From: Parafannyhessea umbonata
GTDB taxonomy: Bacteria; Actinomycetota; Coriobacteriia; Coriobacteriales; Atopobiaceae
Length of the DNA stretch: 64,000 nucleotides
Reading direction: 5' to 3'
Assembly (NCBI RefSeq): GCF_900111255.1
Contig: NZ_FOGP01000007.1
Coordinates: 54,581 to 118,580, forward strand
How positions within the stretch are numbered: the stretch's first letter is position 1; every line of letters starts with the position of its first letter. A model generated the notes under the pieces. The model was not told the DNA's origin and made no database searches. It worked only from the letters and a program-made list of their open reading frames with translations. Both the position numbers and the translations under genes were made by a program. This document shows positions 1 through 9,342 of this stretch, piece by piece.

Positions 1-1
1 G

Positions 2-178
2 GGCGAGCAGTTCTCTGACGACATTGGAGAAGAGCGCATCGACGTGTTCGTCACGCGCCTCGACGACGAGGCGGCCCCGGGAGAGGAGCCGCCGCGCCTG
101 ATCTCCCTGCGCGCTCACGACGCGCGGGGAGAAGAGCTGTTGGACGCCCTCGAGGCGCAGGCCCAGCAGATGAACTAA
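2..178 (+). CDS. tsaE: TsaE (t6A synthesis ATPase), 3' end only
   Basis: Only the last 58 codons lie in the window, read from base 2 to the TAA at 176-178. The peptide begins GEQFSDDIGEERIDVFVTR and ends EAQAQQMN, which resembles the C-terminal part of TsaE, where a trp/gly/glu stretch precedes an acidic segment and a final helix. TsaE is the P-loop ATPase that assists the TsaB-TsaD complex making N6-threonylcarbamoyladenosine on tRNAs. The Walker motifs would be upstream of the window and cannot be checked. The assignment rests on this weak similarity plus its position just ahead of the tsaB-tsaD fusion. Confidence 0.6.
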   Translation, partial: GEQFSDDIGEERIDVFVTRLDDEAAPGEEPPRLISLRAHDARGEELLDALEAQAQQMN

Positions 179-274
179 CCGGAAGGGCGGGGTAAGGGCC
201 ATGGCGTGCATGCGCTTCTCGCCCCGCAAATTGCCCGTCGTTGTGACGCGGGCCTACGAAAGAGACAATCGCAC

Positions 275-2737
275 ATGAGTACCGAAGCACCCCAGATGAG
301 CGTCCGCACCATCCTTGCCGTAGACACCTCGACCGACATGCTCGCCTGCGCCGTGGGCACATGGGAGGGTGGCGACGCGGCCCCGAGCTGCAAGACGCTG
401 GCCACGCGCGACCACCTGTGCCGTCGTCATGCCAACGAGGAGCTGGCCAACAGCTGCCGCGCCGCGCTCGAGGAGGCCGGCCTTGCGATGGCGGACGTCG
501 ACGCGGTCCTGGTGGGGAGGGGGCCCGGCTCCTTCACGGGGGTCCGCATCGGCATCGCCACGGCAAAGGGGCTGGCCTGTGGTCTGGGCAAGCCCCTGTA
601 CGGGGCGTCGACGCTCGACGCGGCCGCCTGGACCGCGTGGGAGGCTGGCGTGCGCGGCAAGCTCCTGGTGGTGGGCGACGCCATGCGCGGAGAGGTCTAT
701 CCGGGCGACTATGCGCTCGATGACAATGGCGCGCACCGACGGTTCGCGTCCGAGCGCGTCCTCAAGGCTGACGCGTTCGTCGAGGAGCTCTCCGCCCGCG
801 GCGACGGGGGCGACCTGACGATATCGGGTGACGGCCTCAAGAAGTACCGCGCGAAGTTCGAGGATGCGGGCTTCTCGTGCATTGCCGACGAGGCCATCTG
901 GCATCCCACCGGCTCCGGCCTGCTGCACGCAGCCGTCGCGCCCGAGGCCCATTTGGGCGACGGCGACCCCGCGCTGGTGCTTCCCATCTACACGCGCCTT
1001 TCCGACGCGGAGGAAAACGAGCGCAGGCGCCTTGGCATGGCGGAGCCGGCCAGCGTGCAGACCACGGGCGTCGACGACCTGCTGGCGGGCATTCACTCGC
1101 AGCTGAGGCCGATGACCGTGAACGACCTCGAGGCCGTCGCGGAGCTCGAGGCCGAGGTCTACCAGGACGCGGCGCACACGCCGTGGTCTCGCCAGCTCTT
1201 CTTCGAGGACCTCTCCCAGCCGGGACGTTCCTGGTGGGTCGCGCATGATCGCGGCGAGATCATCGGCTTTGCGGGCGGCATGCTCGCGGGGGATGACTTC
1301 GAGGTGACAGACGTGGTCGTGTGCCCCGCGCGCCGTCGCGAGGGGCTGGCGTCGCGCCTGTTCGCGCGCATTGCCTATGACGCCCAGATGCTCGGTGCCA
1401 AGACTGCCTCACTCGAGGTGGAGGAGAAGAACGCGGCGGGCCGCGCGCTGTACGAGTGCCTTGGCATGCGACGGACGGGCAAGCGTCCGAACTACTACGG
1501 CCAGGGCGAGGACGCACTCATCCTCTCGGTCGATCTGCCGCTCGACGCATCGCGTCTGCAGGGGGAGCGCGTCGAGCCGAGCGCCTCGGTGCGCCCGTGG
1601 CCCATCGAGGTGGGCAAGAGGAGCGAGGACTGCCTGCGCGCGCTGGATGCCGCGGGAGGCCTGATCCTCTCGGTCGAGTCGTCCTGCGACGAGACCGCCA
1701 TGGCCATCATCGACTCGCATGGAACCATCTGCGCGAATGTCGTCGCGACCTCAATCGACTTCCACGCCCGCTTTGGCGGCGTTGTGCCCGAGATTGCCTC
1801 GCGCAAGCACGTCGAGGCCATTGTCGGCGTCTTCGAGGAGACGCTCGCCCGGGCCGGCGCCCACTTTGGCTGCGACACACTGACTCCCGCGGACCTCTCT
1901 GCCGTGGGCGTGACGGCGGGGCCCGGCCTCGTGGGCGCGCTGGTGGTCGGCGTCGCCTTCGCAAAGGGCGTTTGCGCCGCAACCGACCTTCCGCTCGTGG
2001 CCGTGAACCATCTCGAGGGTCACCTTCTGGCGAACCTCTTCGCCAACCGCGAGCTCGAGCCGCCCTTTGTCGCAAGCCTCGTGTCTGGCGGCAACACCAT
2101 GCTGGTCCACGTAAAGGAGTGGGGTGACTACGAGGTCCTGGGCTCCACCATCGACGATGCGGTGGGCGAGGCCTTCGACAAGGTCGCAAAGGCCTTGGGG
2201 CTGGGCTACCCGGGCGGCCCCATCATCTCCAAGCTCGCCGCCCGCGGAAACAAGAAGGCGATCCACTTCCCCCGCGCCATGATGCACAGCCATGACTTCC
2301 GCTTCTCGCTCTCCGGCCTGAAGACGGCCGTCATCACCTACATCGAGGGCGAGAACAAGGCCGGAAGGCCAATCAACCTCCCGGACCTCGCCGCCTCGTT
2401 CGAGGCGGCGGTCATCGACGTCCAGGTTGCCAAGGCCGCGGAGGCCGTCCTGCAGACGGGCGTCTCGGACTTCTGCGTGGGCGGCGGCGTTGCTGCGAAC
2501 CCCCAGCTGCGCGAGGCGTACAAGAAGCGCTTCAGGCGCATGGGGGTCAGGGTGAGCGTTCCGCCGCTGTCCGTCTGCGGAGACAACGGCGCCATGATCG
2601 CGGTCGTCGCCCTGCGAAATTATAGAGACGGCGTGATGGCCGACCTTTCGCTCGACGCAAATCCCAATGCAAAGCTGGGTGCCTGGAGCTCTACCGCGGC
2701 GCCACTGATAGGAGGGGACTGGCCTGCACAATCCTAA
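275..2737 (+). CDS. tsaD: TsaB-RimI-TsaD fusion protein (tRNA t6A synthesis plus N-acetyltransferase)
   Basis: Three proteins usually encoded separately are joined in one 820-residue chain. Residues ~10-230 are TsaB (AVDTSTDML; GPGSFTG near 82). Residues ~275-415 are a GNAT domain like RimI, the ribosomal-protein S18 alanine acetyltransferase, with the acetyl-CoA loop RREGLASRLF near 352. Residues ~460-805 are TsaD, the t6A transferase, with ESSCDET near 466, ASRKH, the metal-binding NHLEGH near 578, VGEAFDKVAKALGLGYPGGP and GGGVAANPQ near 735. All three catalytic signatures look intact. Start: ATG 275 lies after gaaagagac and just ahead of the TsaB fold; GTG 206 and ATG 296 are alternatives. 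It follows tsaE by about 100 bp, so the two probably share a transcript. Confidence 0.93.
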   Translation: MSTEAPQMSVRTILAVDTSTDMLACAVGTWEGGDAAPSCKTLATRDHLCRRHANEELANSCRAALEEAGLAMADVDAVLVGRGPGSFTGVRIGIATAKGLACGLGKPLYGASTLDAAAWTAWEAGVRGKLLVVGDAMRGEVYPGDYALDDNGAHRRFASERVLKADAFVEELSARGDGGDLTISGDGLKKYRAKFEDAGFSCIADEAIWHPTGSGLLHAAVAPEAHLGDGDPALVLPIYTRLSDAEENERRRLGMAEPASVQTTGVDDLLAGIHSQLRPMTVNDLEAVAELEAEVYQDAAHTPWSRQLFFEDLSQPGRSWWVAHDRGEIIGFAGGMLAGDDFEVTDVVVCPARRREGLASRLFARIAYDAQMLGAKTASLEVEEKNAAGRALYECLGMRRTGKRPNYYGQGEDALILSVDLPLDASRLQGERVEPSASVRPWPIEVGKRSEDCLRALDAAGGLILSVESSCDETAMAIIDSHGTICANVVATSIDFHARFGGVVPEIASRKHVEAIVGVFEETLARAGAHFGCDTLTPADLSAVGVTAGPGLVGALVVGVAFAKGVCAATDLPLVAVNHLEGHLLANLFANRELEPPFVASLVSGGNTMLVHVKEWGDYEVLGSTIDDAVGEAFDKVAKALGLGYPGGPIISKLAARGNKKAIHFPRAMMHSHDFRFSLSGLKTAVITYIEGENKAGRPINLPDLAASFEAAVIDVQVAKAAEAVLQTGVSDFCVGGGVAANPQLREAYKKRFRRMGVRVSVPPLSVCGDNGAMIAVVALRNYRDGVMADLSLDANPNAKLGAWSSTAAPLIGGDWPAQS

Positions 2738-2770
2738 GGTCAGGCGGGATTAATCTTTTCGCTGTCGGGT

Positions 2771-2808
2771 GGTGCCGCGATGCTTGGGCGCATCGCGGCA
2801 CCGTTTTA
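2771..2808 (+). terminator. Rho-independent terminator after tsaB-rimI-tsaD
   Basis: A 13-bp perfect stem (GGTGCCGCGATGC / GCATCGCGGCACC) closes a 6-base loop and is followed by GTTTTATT. It ends the t6A transcript before the transporter operon. Confidence 0.88.
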
Positions 2809-3019
2809 TTGCATATGGTAAAGAGGGATATAATCGCTGGTTAAACCCGTGTTACCAAGGACGGGGACTTCACTTTCGAATTTGATAGCTGTCGTATTCT
2901 GACCTCGTGCACGTAACTTTCTCGCATTAGGTTGCAAGGGGGAGGGGAATAGGTCCCCTCCGGTTGCGGAGCACGGAAGGGGACTTTAGGCAGTTTTCAG
3001 AAGGAAAGAAGGAACCACC
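2809..3019 (+). promoter_or_regulatory. Promoter and long 5' leader of the amino-acid transporter operon
   Basis: A TATAAT -10 box lies at 2829-2834. The best upstream partner is TTTATT at 2805-2810 (18-bp spacing), which would overlap the terminator tail. If transcription starts near 2841, the leader is about 180 nt. It contains a hairpin ggaggggaataggtcccctcc at about 2941-2961, and then aaggaaagaaggaaccacc before the ATG. I do not recognise a known riboswitch or T-box in it. Confidence 0.5.
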
Positions 3020-3976
3020 ATGACCAAGGCCAACCCTACCCATAACCAGCATCTGCAAAATGTCTCAGAGAGCGAGCATCTGGACAAGCTCTCGCGTCGT
3101 GGCTTCCTCAGGCTTTCTGGCGTCACCGCCGCCGCCGCAGCGGGCACCTCTTTGCTGAGCGCCTGCGGCCCTGCGGCCCCCGGCGCCTCTGGGTCCGATT
3201 CCTCTGACAGCTCCTCCGACTCGTCTGCCGCCACCCTGGGCGACGGCAAGACCCTTCGCGTCGGCATGGAGGTTGCCTACGCGCCCTACAACTGGCAGAC
3301 CTCCGAGTCTTCTGACACCACCATTCCCGTCGACAACGTCTCCGGTGCCTACGCCGATGGCTACGACGTGCAATTCGCCAAGGTGATTGCCGAGGCGCTG
3401 GGCATGGAGCCCGTTGCCATCAAGATGGCCTTCTCGGGTCTGATCGACTCGCTCAACAACGGCCAGATCGACATCATCTGCGCCGGCATGTCCGCGACCG
3501 AAGAGCGCAAGCAGGCAATCGACTTCTCTGACCCCTACTTCGTCGGCGGCTTCGGGCTGCTTGTCAAGAAGGACTCTCCCTACGCAAGCGCCACCTCGCT
3601 TGAGGATTTCAAGGGTGCTGCGGTCCTGGGCCAGAAGGACACGCTCCTCGACCAGGTCATCGATGAGATTCCCGAGGTCAACCACCTGACGCCGGTCGAG
3701 ACCGTTCCCAACATGATTTCCCAGCTCAACCAGGGGACATGTGACGCCATCACCTTCAACACCGAGAGCACCAAGAGCTTCCTGCGCGCCAACCCCGACC
3801 TCGTCGCCGTCCAGTTTGACGAGGGCAAGGGCTTCAAGGAGACCGTCCCCGTCAACGCTGGCATCAAGAAGGGACAGGACGCCGTCCTGAAGAAGATCAA
3901 CGACGCGATTGCCGCCTACTCGGACGACAAGCGCCAGGAGATCTTCGACGCCTGCGTCGATCGCACTCCCGAGTAA
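3020..3976 (+). CDS. Polar amino-acid ABC transporter, substrate-binding lipoprotein
   Basis: This 318-residue extracytoplasmic solute-binding protein is of the family 3 type (His/Gln/Arg binders). The N-terminus has a twin-arginine-like motif SRRGFLRLSG (about residues 24-33) and a lipobox ending LLSAC at about residue 48, so it is probably exported and lipid-anchored. The mature part starts TLRVGMEVAYAPYNW and contains the family stretch EALGMEPVAIKMAFSGLI and the later DFSDPYFVGGFG. It feeds the permease and ATPase immediately downstream. The ligand cannot be read from sequence; the peptidase and amidohydrolase that follow hint at peptide- or amide-derived amino acids. Confidence 0.88.
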   Translation: MTKANPTHNQHLQNVSESEHLDKLSRRGFLRLSGVTAAAAAGTSLLSACGPAAPGASGSDSSDSSSDSSAATLGDGKTLRVGMEVAYAPYNWQTSESSDTTIPVDNVSGAYADGYDVQFAKVIAEALGMEPVAIKMAFSGLIDSLNNGQIDIICAGMSATEERKQAIDFSDPYFVGGFGLLVKKDSPYASATSLEDFKGAAVLGQKDTLLDQVIDEIPEVNHLTPVETVPNMISQLNQGTCDAITFNTESTKSFLRANPDLVAVQFDEGKGFKETVPVNAGIKKGQDAVLKKINDAIAAYSDDKRQEIFDACVDRTPE

Positions 3977-4007
3977 GAAGCACTTCTCCTCTCAACCGCA
4001 CGTACTG

Positions 4008-4049
4008 CGGCGCGCGCCCGAGAGACATGGGTCTTGCGGGCGGGCGCCG
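4008..4049 (+). promoter_or_regulatory. Intercistronic hairpin between binding protein and permease
   Basis: CGGCGCGCGCCCG (4008-4020) pairs with CGGGCGGGCGCCG (4037-4049) with one mismatch. There is no U-tract after it (ttcccgtt), so it is more likely an mRNA-stabilising or attenuating structure that lets the binding protein be made in excess over the membrane components than a full terminator. Confidence 0.55.
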
Positions 4050-4083
4050 TTCCCGTTAACTCGAAAAAGGAGGTTGCGACGCA

Positions 4084-5388
4084 ATGAGCAGCAACCACGA
4101 GGGCTCTGACCCCTCCCTCCCCGCACAGTCAAGGGGCGACAGGCACGGCTTCGCCGGCTTTGTGCTCAACGATCATCGCTACGTATTCCTGGGAACGAGC
4201 GTCATCGCGCTCGTTGGCATGTGGCTCTCCATGCAGCCGCGCAGCGACATGAGCTTCCTCGCTCAGTCCTATGCCGTCGAGGTGGTCCTGTACTACGCGC
4301 TCGTGCTGTTCCTCGCCGTGGCGGCCGTCGCCCTGGTCAACAAGCTCGTCAAGTGGCGTGACTATGCAACCACGTCCCCACTCGCGCGTCCTGCCGCCCG
4401 CCGCGCCGAGCGCATCGCGTCGTACGTGGTCGCCGCGATCACCTGCGTGCTCTTCGTCGACCGTGCGGTCATGGGGTTCGCCTCGGTCGTTGGTGCCGCC
4501 ATCGCGTCCGACTCCACCCCCCAGGGCTTCCTGCCCGGCGCCGTCTACATGGTCTTCGAGGGTAGGGACATCTTCGTTCAGGGCATCCTCACGACCATCG
4601 AGCTTGCCCTTTTCGGCACCATCATCGCCTTCTTCCTGGCGATACTCCTGGTCTTCCTGCGCATCCAGCAGATCGATCGCCCGGACAACGACGCCGTCCG
4701 TTTCTTCAAGGTCCTGGGCGTCGGTTTCGCGCGCGTCTACTCTGCCGTGGTGCGCGGCACGCCGATGATGGTCCAGTCCCTTCTCATCTACTTCGCGGGC
4801 TTCGCGGCCCTGCGCGGCACCGGCATGTCCGCGTCGCAGATCGGCGCCATCTGGTCCACGTTCGTCGCGGGCCTGGTCACCATCTCGCTCAACTCGACCG
4901 CCTACATGATGGAGGTCCTGCGCGGCGGCATCGAGGCCGTCGACGACGGCCAGACCGAGGCCGCGCGCTCGCTGGGCCTCTCGCAGTGGCAGGCGATGAC
5001 CAAGGTCGTCTTCCCGCAGGGCATCAAGAACGCCATCCCCGCCCTCTCGAACGAGCTCGTCATCAACATCAAGGACTCCTCGGTCCTCTCGGTCATCGGT
5101 GTGTTCGACCTCATGTTCGCGACGACCACGGTCGCCGGCATCTACTACCGACAGCTCGAGGTCTACGCCGTTGCCACCCTGTGCTACCTCATCCTCACGA
5201 TGGTGGCCAGCAAGCTCCTCTCGATGCTTGCGCTCCGGCTCGACGCCTCTGACCCCGGCCCCGTGCTGAGCACGTCCGACGTGACGTCCACCGCCGGCAC
5301 CGCGGGCGGCAAGGCCGATCCCAGGAAGGTCAAGCTGGACGAGCACCACAAGGGCGCGCACGGCAAGAAGCCGTCGTCCAAGAGGTAG
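4084..5388 (+). CDS. Amino-acid ABC transporter permease, extended N- and C-termini
   Basis: This integral membrane subunit of the His/Glu/Gln/Arg permease type is 434 residues long. The permease core (ILTTIELALFGTIIAFFLAI onward, about residues 165-385) includes the ATPase-docking EAA loop EAARSLGLSQWQAMTKVVFP near residue 292. Ahead of it is an extra ~150-residue segment with about three predicted membrane helices, and the C-terminal ~45 residues are charged and basic (KVKLDEHHKGAHGKK), so the protein is longer than the usual 220-240 residues. AAGGAGG sits 11 bases before the ATG. It is the second gene of the transporter operon. Confidence 0.9.
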   Translation: MSSNHEGSDPSLPAQSRGDRHGFAGFVLNDHRYVFLGTSVIALVGMWLSMQPRSDMSFLAQSYAVEVVLYYALVLFLAVAAVALVNKLVKWRDYATTSPLARPAARRAERIASYVVAAITCVLFVDRAVMGFASVVGAAIASDSTPQGFLPGAVYMVFEGRDIFVQGILTTIELALFGTIIAFFLAILLVFLRIQQIDRPDNDAVRFFKVLGVGFARVYSAVVRGTPMMVQSLLIYFAGFAALRGTGMSASQIGAIWSTFVAGLVTISLNSTAYMMEVLRGGIEAVDDGQTEAARSLGLSQWQAMTKVVFPQGIKNAIPALSNELVINIKDSSVLSVIGVFDLMFATTTVAGIYYRQLEVYAVATLCYLILTMVASKLLSMLALRLDASDPGPVLSTSDVTSTAGTAGGKADPRKVKLDEHHKGAHGKKPSSKR

Positions 5389-5400
5389 GGGAGAAGAACA

Positions 5401-6177
5401 ATGACTAACGCTTCCAACAACGGCTCCGCCGAGCCCATCATCCACGTCGAGGGCCTGCGCAAGTCGTTCGGCTCCCACGAGGTCCTGAAGAACATCGACT
5501 TCAAGGTCATGCCGGGCGAGGTCGTCACCATCATCGGCGCCTCGGGCTCGGGCAAGTCGACGCTGCTGCGCTGCATCAACCTGCTCGAGACGCCCGACTC
5601 CGGGCACGTGTGGTTCCATGGCCAGGACCTTGCCGCCGAGCACGTGGACGTGAACGCCCTGCGCGAGAAGATCGGCATGGTCTTCCAGAGCTTCAACCTG
5701 TTCAACAACCTCAACGTGCTGGACAACTGCACCCTTGCGCCCATTACCCTCAAGAAGATGGGCAAGGCCGAGGCCGAGGCCGAGGCCAAGCGCAACCTCG
5801 AGGCGGTCGGCCTTCTGGACTTCGCGAGCGCCCCCTCGACCTCGCTCTCGGGCGGCCAGAAGCAGCGCGTCGCCATCGCCCGCGCGCTTTGCATGAAGCC
5901 CGACCTCATGCTGTTCGACGAGCCGACCTCCGCCCTCGACCCCGAGATCGTGGGCGAGGTCCTCAACGTCATGCGCGACCTTGCGGCCCAGGGCATGACG
6001 ATGGTCGTCGTGACGCACGAGATGGACTTCGCCAAGAACGTCTCGGACAAGGTCGTCTTCATGGACCAGGGCGTCATCGCCGAGCAGGGCAGCCCGAGCA
6101 AGCTCTTCACGAGTCCCGAGCACCCGCGCACCCGGGAGTTCCTCTCTCGCTATCTCGAGGACACCGGAGTCGCATAG
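5401..6177 (+). CDS. Amino-acid ABC transporter ATP-binding protein (GlnQ/HisP type)
   Basis: A 258-residue cytoplasmic ATPase energises the transporter. Walker A is GASGSGKST (near residue 47), followed by the Q-loop region MVFQSFNLF, the signature [14 protein letters not shown] (near 149), Walker [13 protein letters not shown] (near 169) and the H-loop VTHEMDF. All are canonical for the polar amino-acid uptake family. It starts 12 bases after the permease stop and ends 10 bases before the M20 peptidase, so the five genes 3020-9252 look like one operon. Confidence 0.95.
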   Translation: MTNASNNGSAEPIIHVEGLRKSFGSHEVLKNIDFKVMPGEVVTIIGASGSGKSTLLRCINLLETPDSGHVWFHGQDLAAEHVDVNALREKIGMVFQSFNLFNNLNVLDNCTLAPITLKKMGKAEAEAEAKRNLEAVGLLDFASAPSTSLSGGQKQRVAIARALCMKPDLMLFDEPTSALDPEIVGEVLNVMRDLAAQGMTMVVVTHEMDFAKNVSDKVVFMDQGVIAEQGSPSKLFTSPEHPRTREFLSRYLEDTGVA

Positions 6178-6187
6178 GAGGCAGGGC

Positions 6188-7618
6188 ATGGCACAGGTAT
6201 GGAAGTTCTTCTCGCACGAGGATGACTATTCCGACATGAGCGAGGAGGGGGCATGCGCCCGACTGGGGCGCGCCCTCTCGATCAAGACCGTTGACGGACC
6301 CACGCGCGACACGACGGACTGGTCGACGTTTGACGAGCTCGAGGCGCACCTTCGCGCATCGTTCCCGCTTACGTTCGGGCGGGCTGCGGTCGAGCACGTC
6401 GACCACTCGCTCATGCTCACCATCAGCGGAGAAGACCCCTCGCTTCTGCCCGCGCTCTTCATCGCGCATATGGATGTCGTTCCCGTGGTCGAGGGGACGG
6501 AGGACGACTGGGAGCACGATGCGTTCTCGGGGCACGTGGACGACACCTACGTCTGGGGCCGCGGTGCCCTCGACATGACCGACCAGCTGATGGGCGAGCT
6601 CGAGGCGACCGAGTACGCGCTCGCCCATGGCTGGCGCTTCAGGCGCACGCTCATGCTGTGCTTCGGCCAGGACGAGGAGATGGCCCAGTCGGGAGCCCGC
6701 GCCATGGGAAGGCTGCTCGAGGAGCGCGGCCTTCGCTTCGAGTACCTGGTTGACGAGGGTGACTACAACATCGTCGACACCGGCATCTACGGCGCCCCCG
6801 GCCGCTTTGGCATGCGCGTCAATCTGTGCGAGAAGGGCTATGCCGACGTCCGCCTGACCGTCCGCAGCGCCGGCGGCCATTCGTCCAACCCGTTTGGGGG
6901 GACGTCCCTGGCGACGCTGTCCGAGGCGATCGCCCGCATCTCCCGCCGGGAGTGGCCCGTCGAGCTCATCGACATCAACCGCCGCATGCTCGAGTGCCTG
7001 GCGCCGACCATTACGGCCGAGCCCCTGGCGTCGCTCGTGCGTGGCGGCCGCGCGGCGATTGACGCAAACGCCGACGCCATCGCCCGCGAGTTCGCGAGCC
7101 GTCGCGAGCTGTACCCGTTCGTCACCACCACCTGCGCGCCCACGATGATCGAGGGCGGGTCCCAACAGGCGAACGTCATGCCGCAGGACATGAGCGCCAC
7201 CATCAACTTCCGCCTGCTTCCGGGCGTGACGACCGCCGACGTCCTGCGTGCCGTGAGCGAGGACGTCGCGGGGCTTCCCGTCGAGGTCGAGCTGCTGAAC
7301 GACGCGGCCAACGACCCGTCCGCCACGTCGCGCTCCGACGGCTACGGCTTCCGGAAGCTCGTGGACGTCGCAAGCCGCTACTTCGTGGACCCCCAGACCG
7401 ACGAGCCGCTCGCGCTGATTCCCGCCATCGTATCGGGCGCGACGGACGCTAGTATGTATGAGCGCGTCTGCGACACGTGCATGCGCTTCTCGGCATTCGT
7501 GGCCGACGCCGACGAGGTCGCTCGCGGCGTCCATGGGACCGACGAGCGCATCACCAGACGCGCGTATCTGCAGGGAATCAGATTCTTCATTCGTCTCATC
7601 CAGGAGACGATGCTCTAG
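6188..7618 (+). CDS. M20 family metallopeptidase
   Basis: This 476-residue zinc-dependent hydrolase is of the M20 (ArgE/DapE/CPG2/PepV) type. Metal-binding landmarks are AHMDVVP (near residue 95), GRGALDMTD (near 125) and the catalytic acidic pair in FGQDEEM (near 163). The dimerisation/lid region includes RSAGGHSSNPFGG. Such enzymes split dipeptides or N-acyl amino acids. It follows the ABC ATPase by 10 bases and precedes the amidohydrolase by 11, so it probably processes what the transporter brings in. The precise substrate is unknown. Confidence 0.88.
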   Translation: MAQVWKFFSHEDDYSDMSEEGACARLGRALSIKTVDGPTRDTTDWSTFDELEAHLRASFPLTFGRAAVEHVDHSLMLTISGEDPSLLPALFIAHMDVVPVVEGTEDDWEHDAFSGHVDDTYVWGRGALDMTDQLMGELEATEYALAHGWRFRRTLMLCFGQDEEMAQSGARAMGRLLEERGLRFEYLVDEGDYNIVDTGIYGAPGRFGMRVNLCEKGYADVRLTVRSAGGHSSNPFGGTSLATLSEAIARISRREWPVELIDINRRMLECLAPTITAEPLASLVRGGRAAIDANADAIAREFASRRELYPFVTTTCAPTMIEGGSQQANVMPQDMSATINFRLLPGVTTADVLRAVSEDVAGLPVEVELLNDAANDPSATSRSDGYGFRKLVDVASRYFVDPQTDEPLALIPAIVSGATDASMYERVCDTCMRFSAFVADADEVARGVHGTDERITRRAYLQGIRFFIRLIQETML

Positions 7619-7629
7619 GGGGACCACCG

Positions 7630-9252
7630 ATGGCCGATGTCAGCGTCGTTTGTGCCGACCACGTCTATGTGAGCGAGGGGAGGCCGGACGAGCGAGCCGC
7701 GCTTGTGATGGAGGACTCGCGCATCAAAGCCATCTGCAGCCCCGAGGAGGCCGCGGCGCTTTCGGACGACGCCCCGGTCCGCGACTATGGCGACGCATTC
7801 GTCTGCCCCGGCTTCCACGACGCGCACCAGCACGTGTTCCACACGGCGCTCTTCGACTCGGACCTCGCGTGCTCCTTCCCGGGGCACAGCGAGGCCGAGT
7901 GCGTGGAGCACCTGCGCGCCTTCGCGCGGTCGCATCCCGGCGACGGGTGGCTGGTGGGCCAGGGCTGGCGTGCCGACCTGTGGGAGCCGGCAGCTCCGCC
8001 CACGCGCGACTCCCTTGACGCGGCCTTTCCCGACCGCCCGGTGGCCATGTACTCCGGGGACCTGCACACGCTCTGGCTCAATAGCGCGGGCCTGCGCACG
8101 TTGGGCATCACGCAAGAGACCGAGCCGCCCCGGGGTGGCGTGTTCTCGCGTGACGAGGGTGGTCGCCTGACGGGCGTGCTTCGCGAGGCCGCCGGCATGG
8201 TCTACGTCGCGAAGGTCTTCGCGAGCCTGCCGCGAGCCGGCGTCATGCGAGCCTACGAGGACTACTTCCAGAGGTGCCTGTCGCAGGGAATCACGAGCGT
8301 GTGCGACATGGCGCTTTCGGCCCTGCCGGGCGCCGACTACGTGAACGATGACATCTACGAGGAGCTGCTCGCCCAGGGTCGCCTGCCGCTGCGCGTCAGC
8401 ATGTTCCCGCAGAACGTGGGCGACTTCGATCGCATCGAGGGCCTGCAGTCCCGCCTGGGCGGGGACCTCCTGCGCGCTCCGGGCACCAAGCAGTTCTTCG
8501 ACGGCGTCTCGAGCGCGCACACGGCCTGGCTGCACAAGCCCTACGCGAACCCCTACTTCGAGGGCGACTGCGGTCGCCCGACCGTGGACCCCGAGGTCAT
8601 GCGCAAGTATGTCCTGGGCGCGGCGGAGCGGGGCATCGCGACGCGCATCCACACCATCGGGGACCGCGCGATTTCCGTGGCCATCGACATCTTCCGCGAG
8701 GCGCTCCAGAAGTACGGGCGTCCTCGCCAGGGGATGAACTCCATCGAGCACGTCGAGAACCTGACGCCGGACGACGTGCGGGCCATGGCCGACATCGACC
8801 TGGTGGCCTCGGTGCAGCCGCAGCACGTCGTGATCGACGTGACGCAGCCCGAGCGCGACCTGGGGGCGGAGCGCGCGGGCTTCATGTGGCCCTTCGCGAG
8901 CTATGAGCGCGCGGGCGTCACCATGGCCTTCGGCACGGACAGTCCCTGCGTCCCCAACAGCGCCATGCAGGTCCTGAGCTGCGCCGTCACCAGGGAGCAG
9001 CCCTGGGACAACCAGCCGGCAGGCGGCTGGCTTCCCCGGGAGCGCATCGGCATGGCCAAGGCCATCGACGCCTACACGCGGGGCCCGGCCCGTGTGGCCG
9101 GCCGCGAGGCCGACCTGGGCACGCTCGAGCCGGGCAAGCTCGCCGACTTCGTCGTGCTCGACCGCGACCTCATGCAGGCTGACCCCGAGCAGATCCAGGA
9201 CGTGCGCGCGACGGCCACTTACGTGGGCGGCGTGCTGGCCTGGGAGCGATAG
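7630..9252 (+). CDS. YtcJ-like amidohydrolase
   Basis: A 540-residue amidohydrolase-3 family enzyme of the superfamily of metal-dependent TIM-barrel hydrolases. The metal site shows HDAHQH near residue 63 (HxH), IHTIGDRAI near 341 and the late aspartate in AFGTDSP near 435. The C-terminal LEPGKLADFVVLDRD returns to the small beta-sandwich typical of the family. Natural substrates of YtcJ proteins are poorly known; formamide- or amide-type substrates are usual. ATG 7630 follows aggggga; the longer frame opening at 7477 runs inside the peptidase gene. Probable last gene of the transporter operon. Confidence 0.85.
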   Translation: MADVSVVCADHVYVSEGRPDERAALVMEDSRIKAICSPEEAAALSDDAPVRDYGDAFVCPGFHDAHQHVFHTALFDSDLACSFPGHSEAECVEHLRAFARSHPGDGWLVGQGWRADLWEPAAPPTRDSLDAAFPDRPVAMYSGDLHTLWLNSAGLRTLGITQETEPPRGGVFSRDEGGRLTGVLREAAGMVYVAKVFASLPRAGVMRAYEDYFQRCLSQGITSVCDMALSALPGADYVNDDIYEELLAQGRLPLRVSMFPQNVGDFDRIEGLQSRLGGDLLRAPGTKQFFDGVSSAHTAWLHKPYANPYFEGDCGRPTVDPEVMRKYVLGAAERGIATRIHTIGDRAISVAIDIFREALQKYGRPRQGMNSIEHVENLTPDDVRAMADIDLVASVQPQHVVIDVTQPERDLGAERAGFMWPFASYERAGVTMAFGTDSPCVPNSAMQVLSCAVTREQPWDNQPAGGWLPRERIGMAKAIDAYTRGPARVAGREADLGTLEPGKLADFVVLDRDLMQADPEQIQDVRATATYVGGVLAWER

Positions 9253-9342
9253 CGGGCGCGGCAGGAAGCCCTTCCTGCCCGCCACACGACGTCCGCACGT
9301 TTTGGGTACCATCGTGTGAAACCCAACGGCCAAGGAGGACCA

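Noticed and set aside
2835..3019. T-box or SAM-type leader upstream of the transporter operon
   Set aside because: There is no T-box sequence (AGGGTGGNACCGCG type) and no recognisable aptamer, only a simple hairpin.
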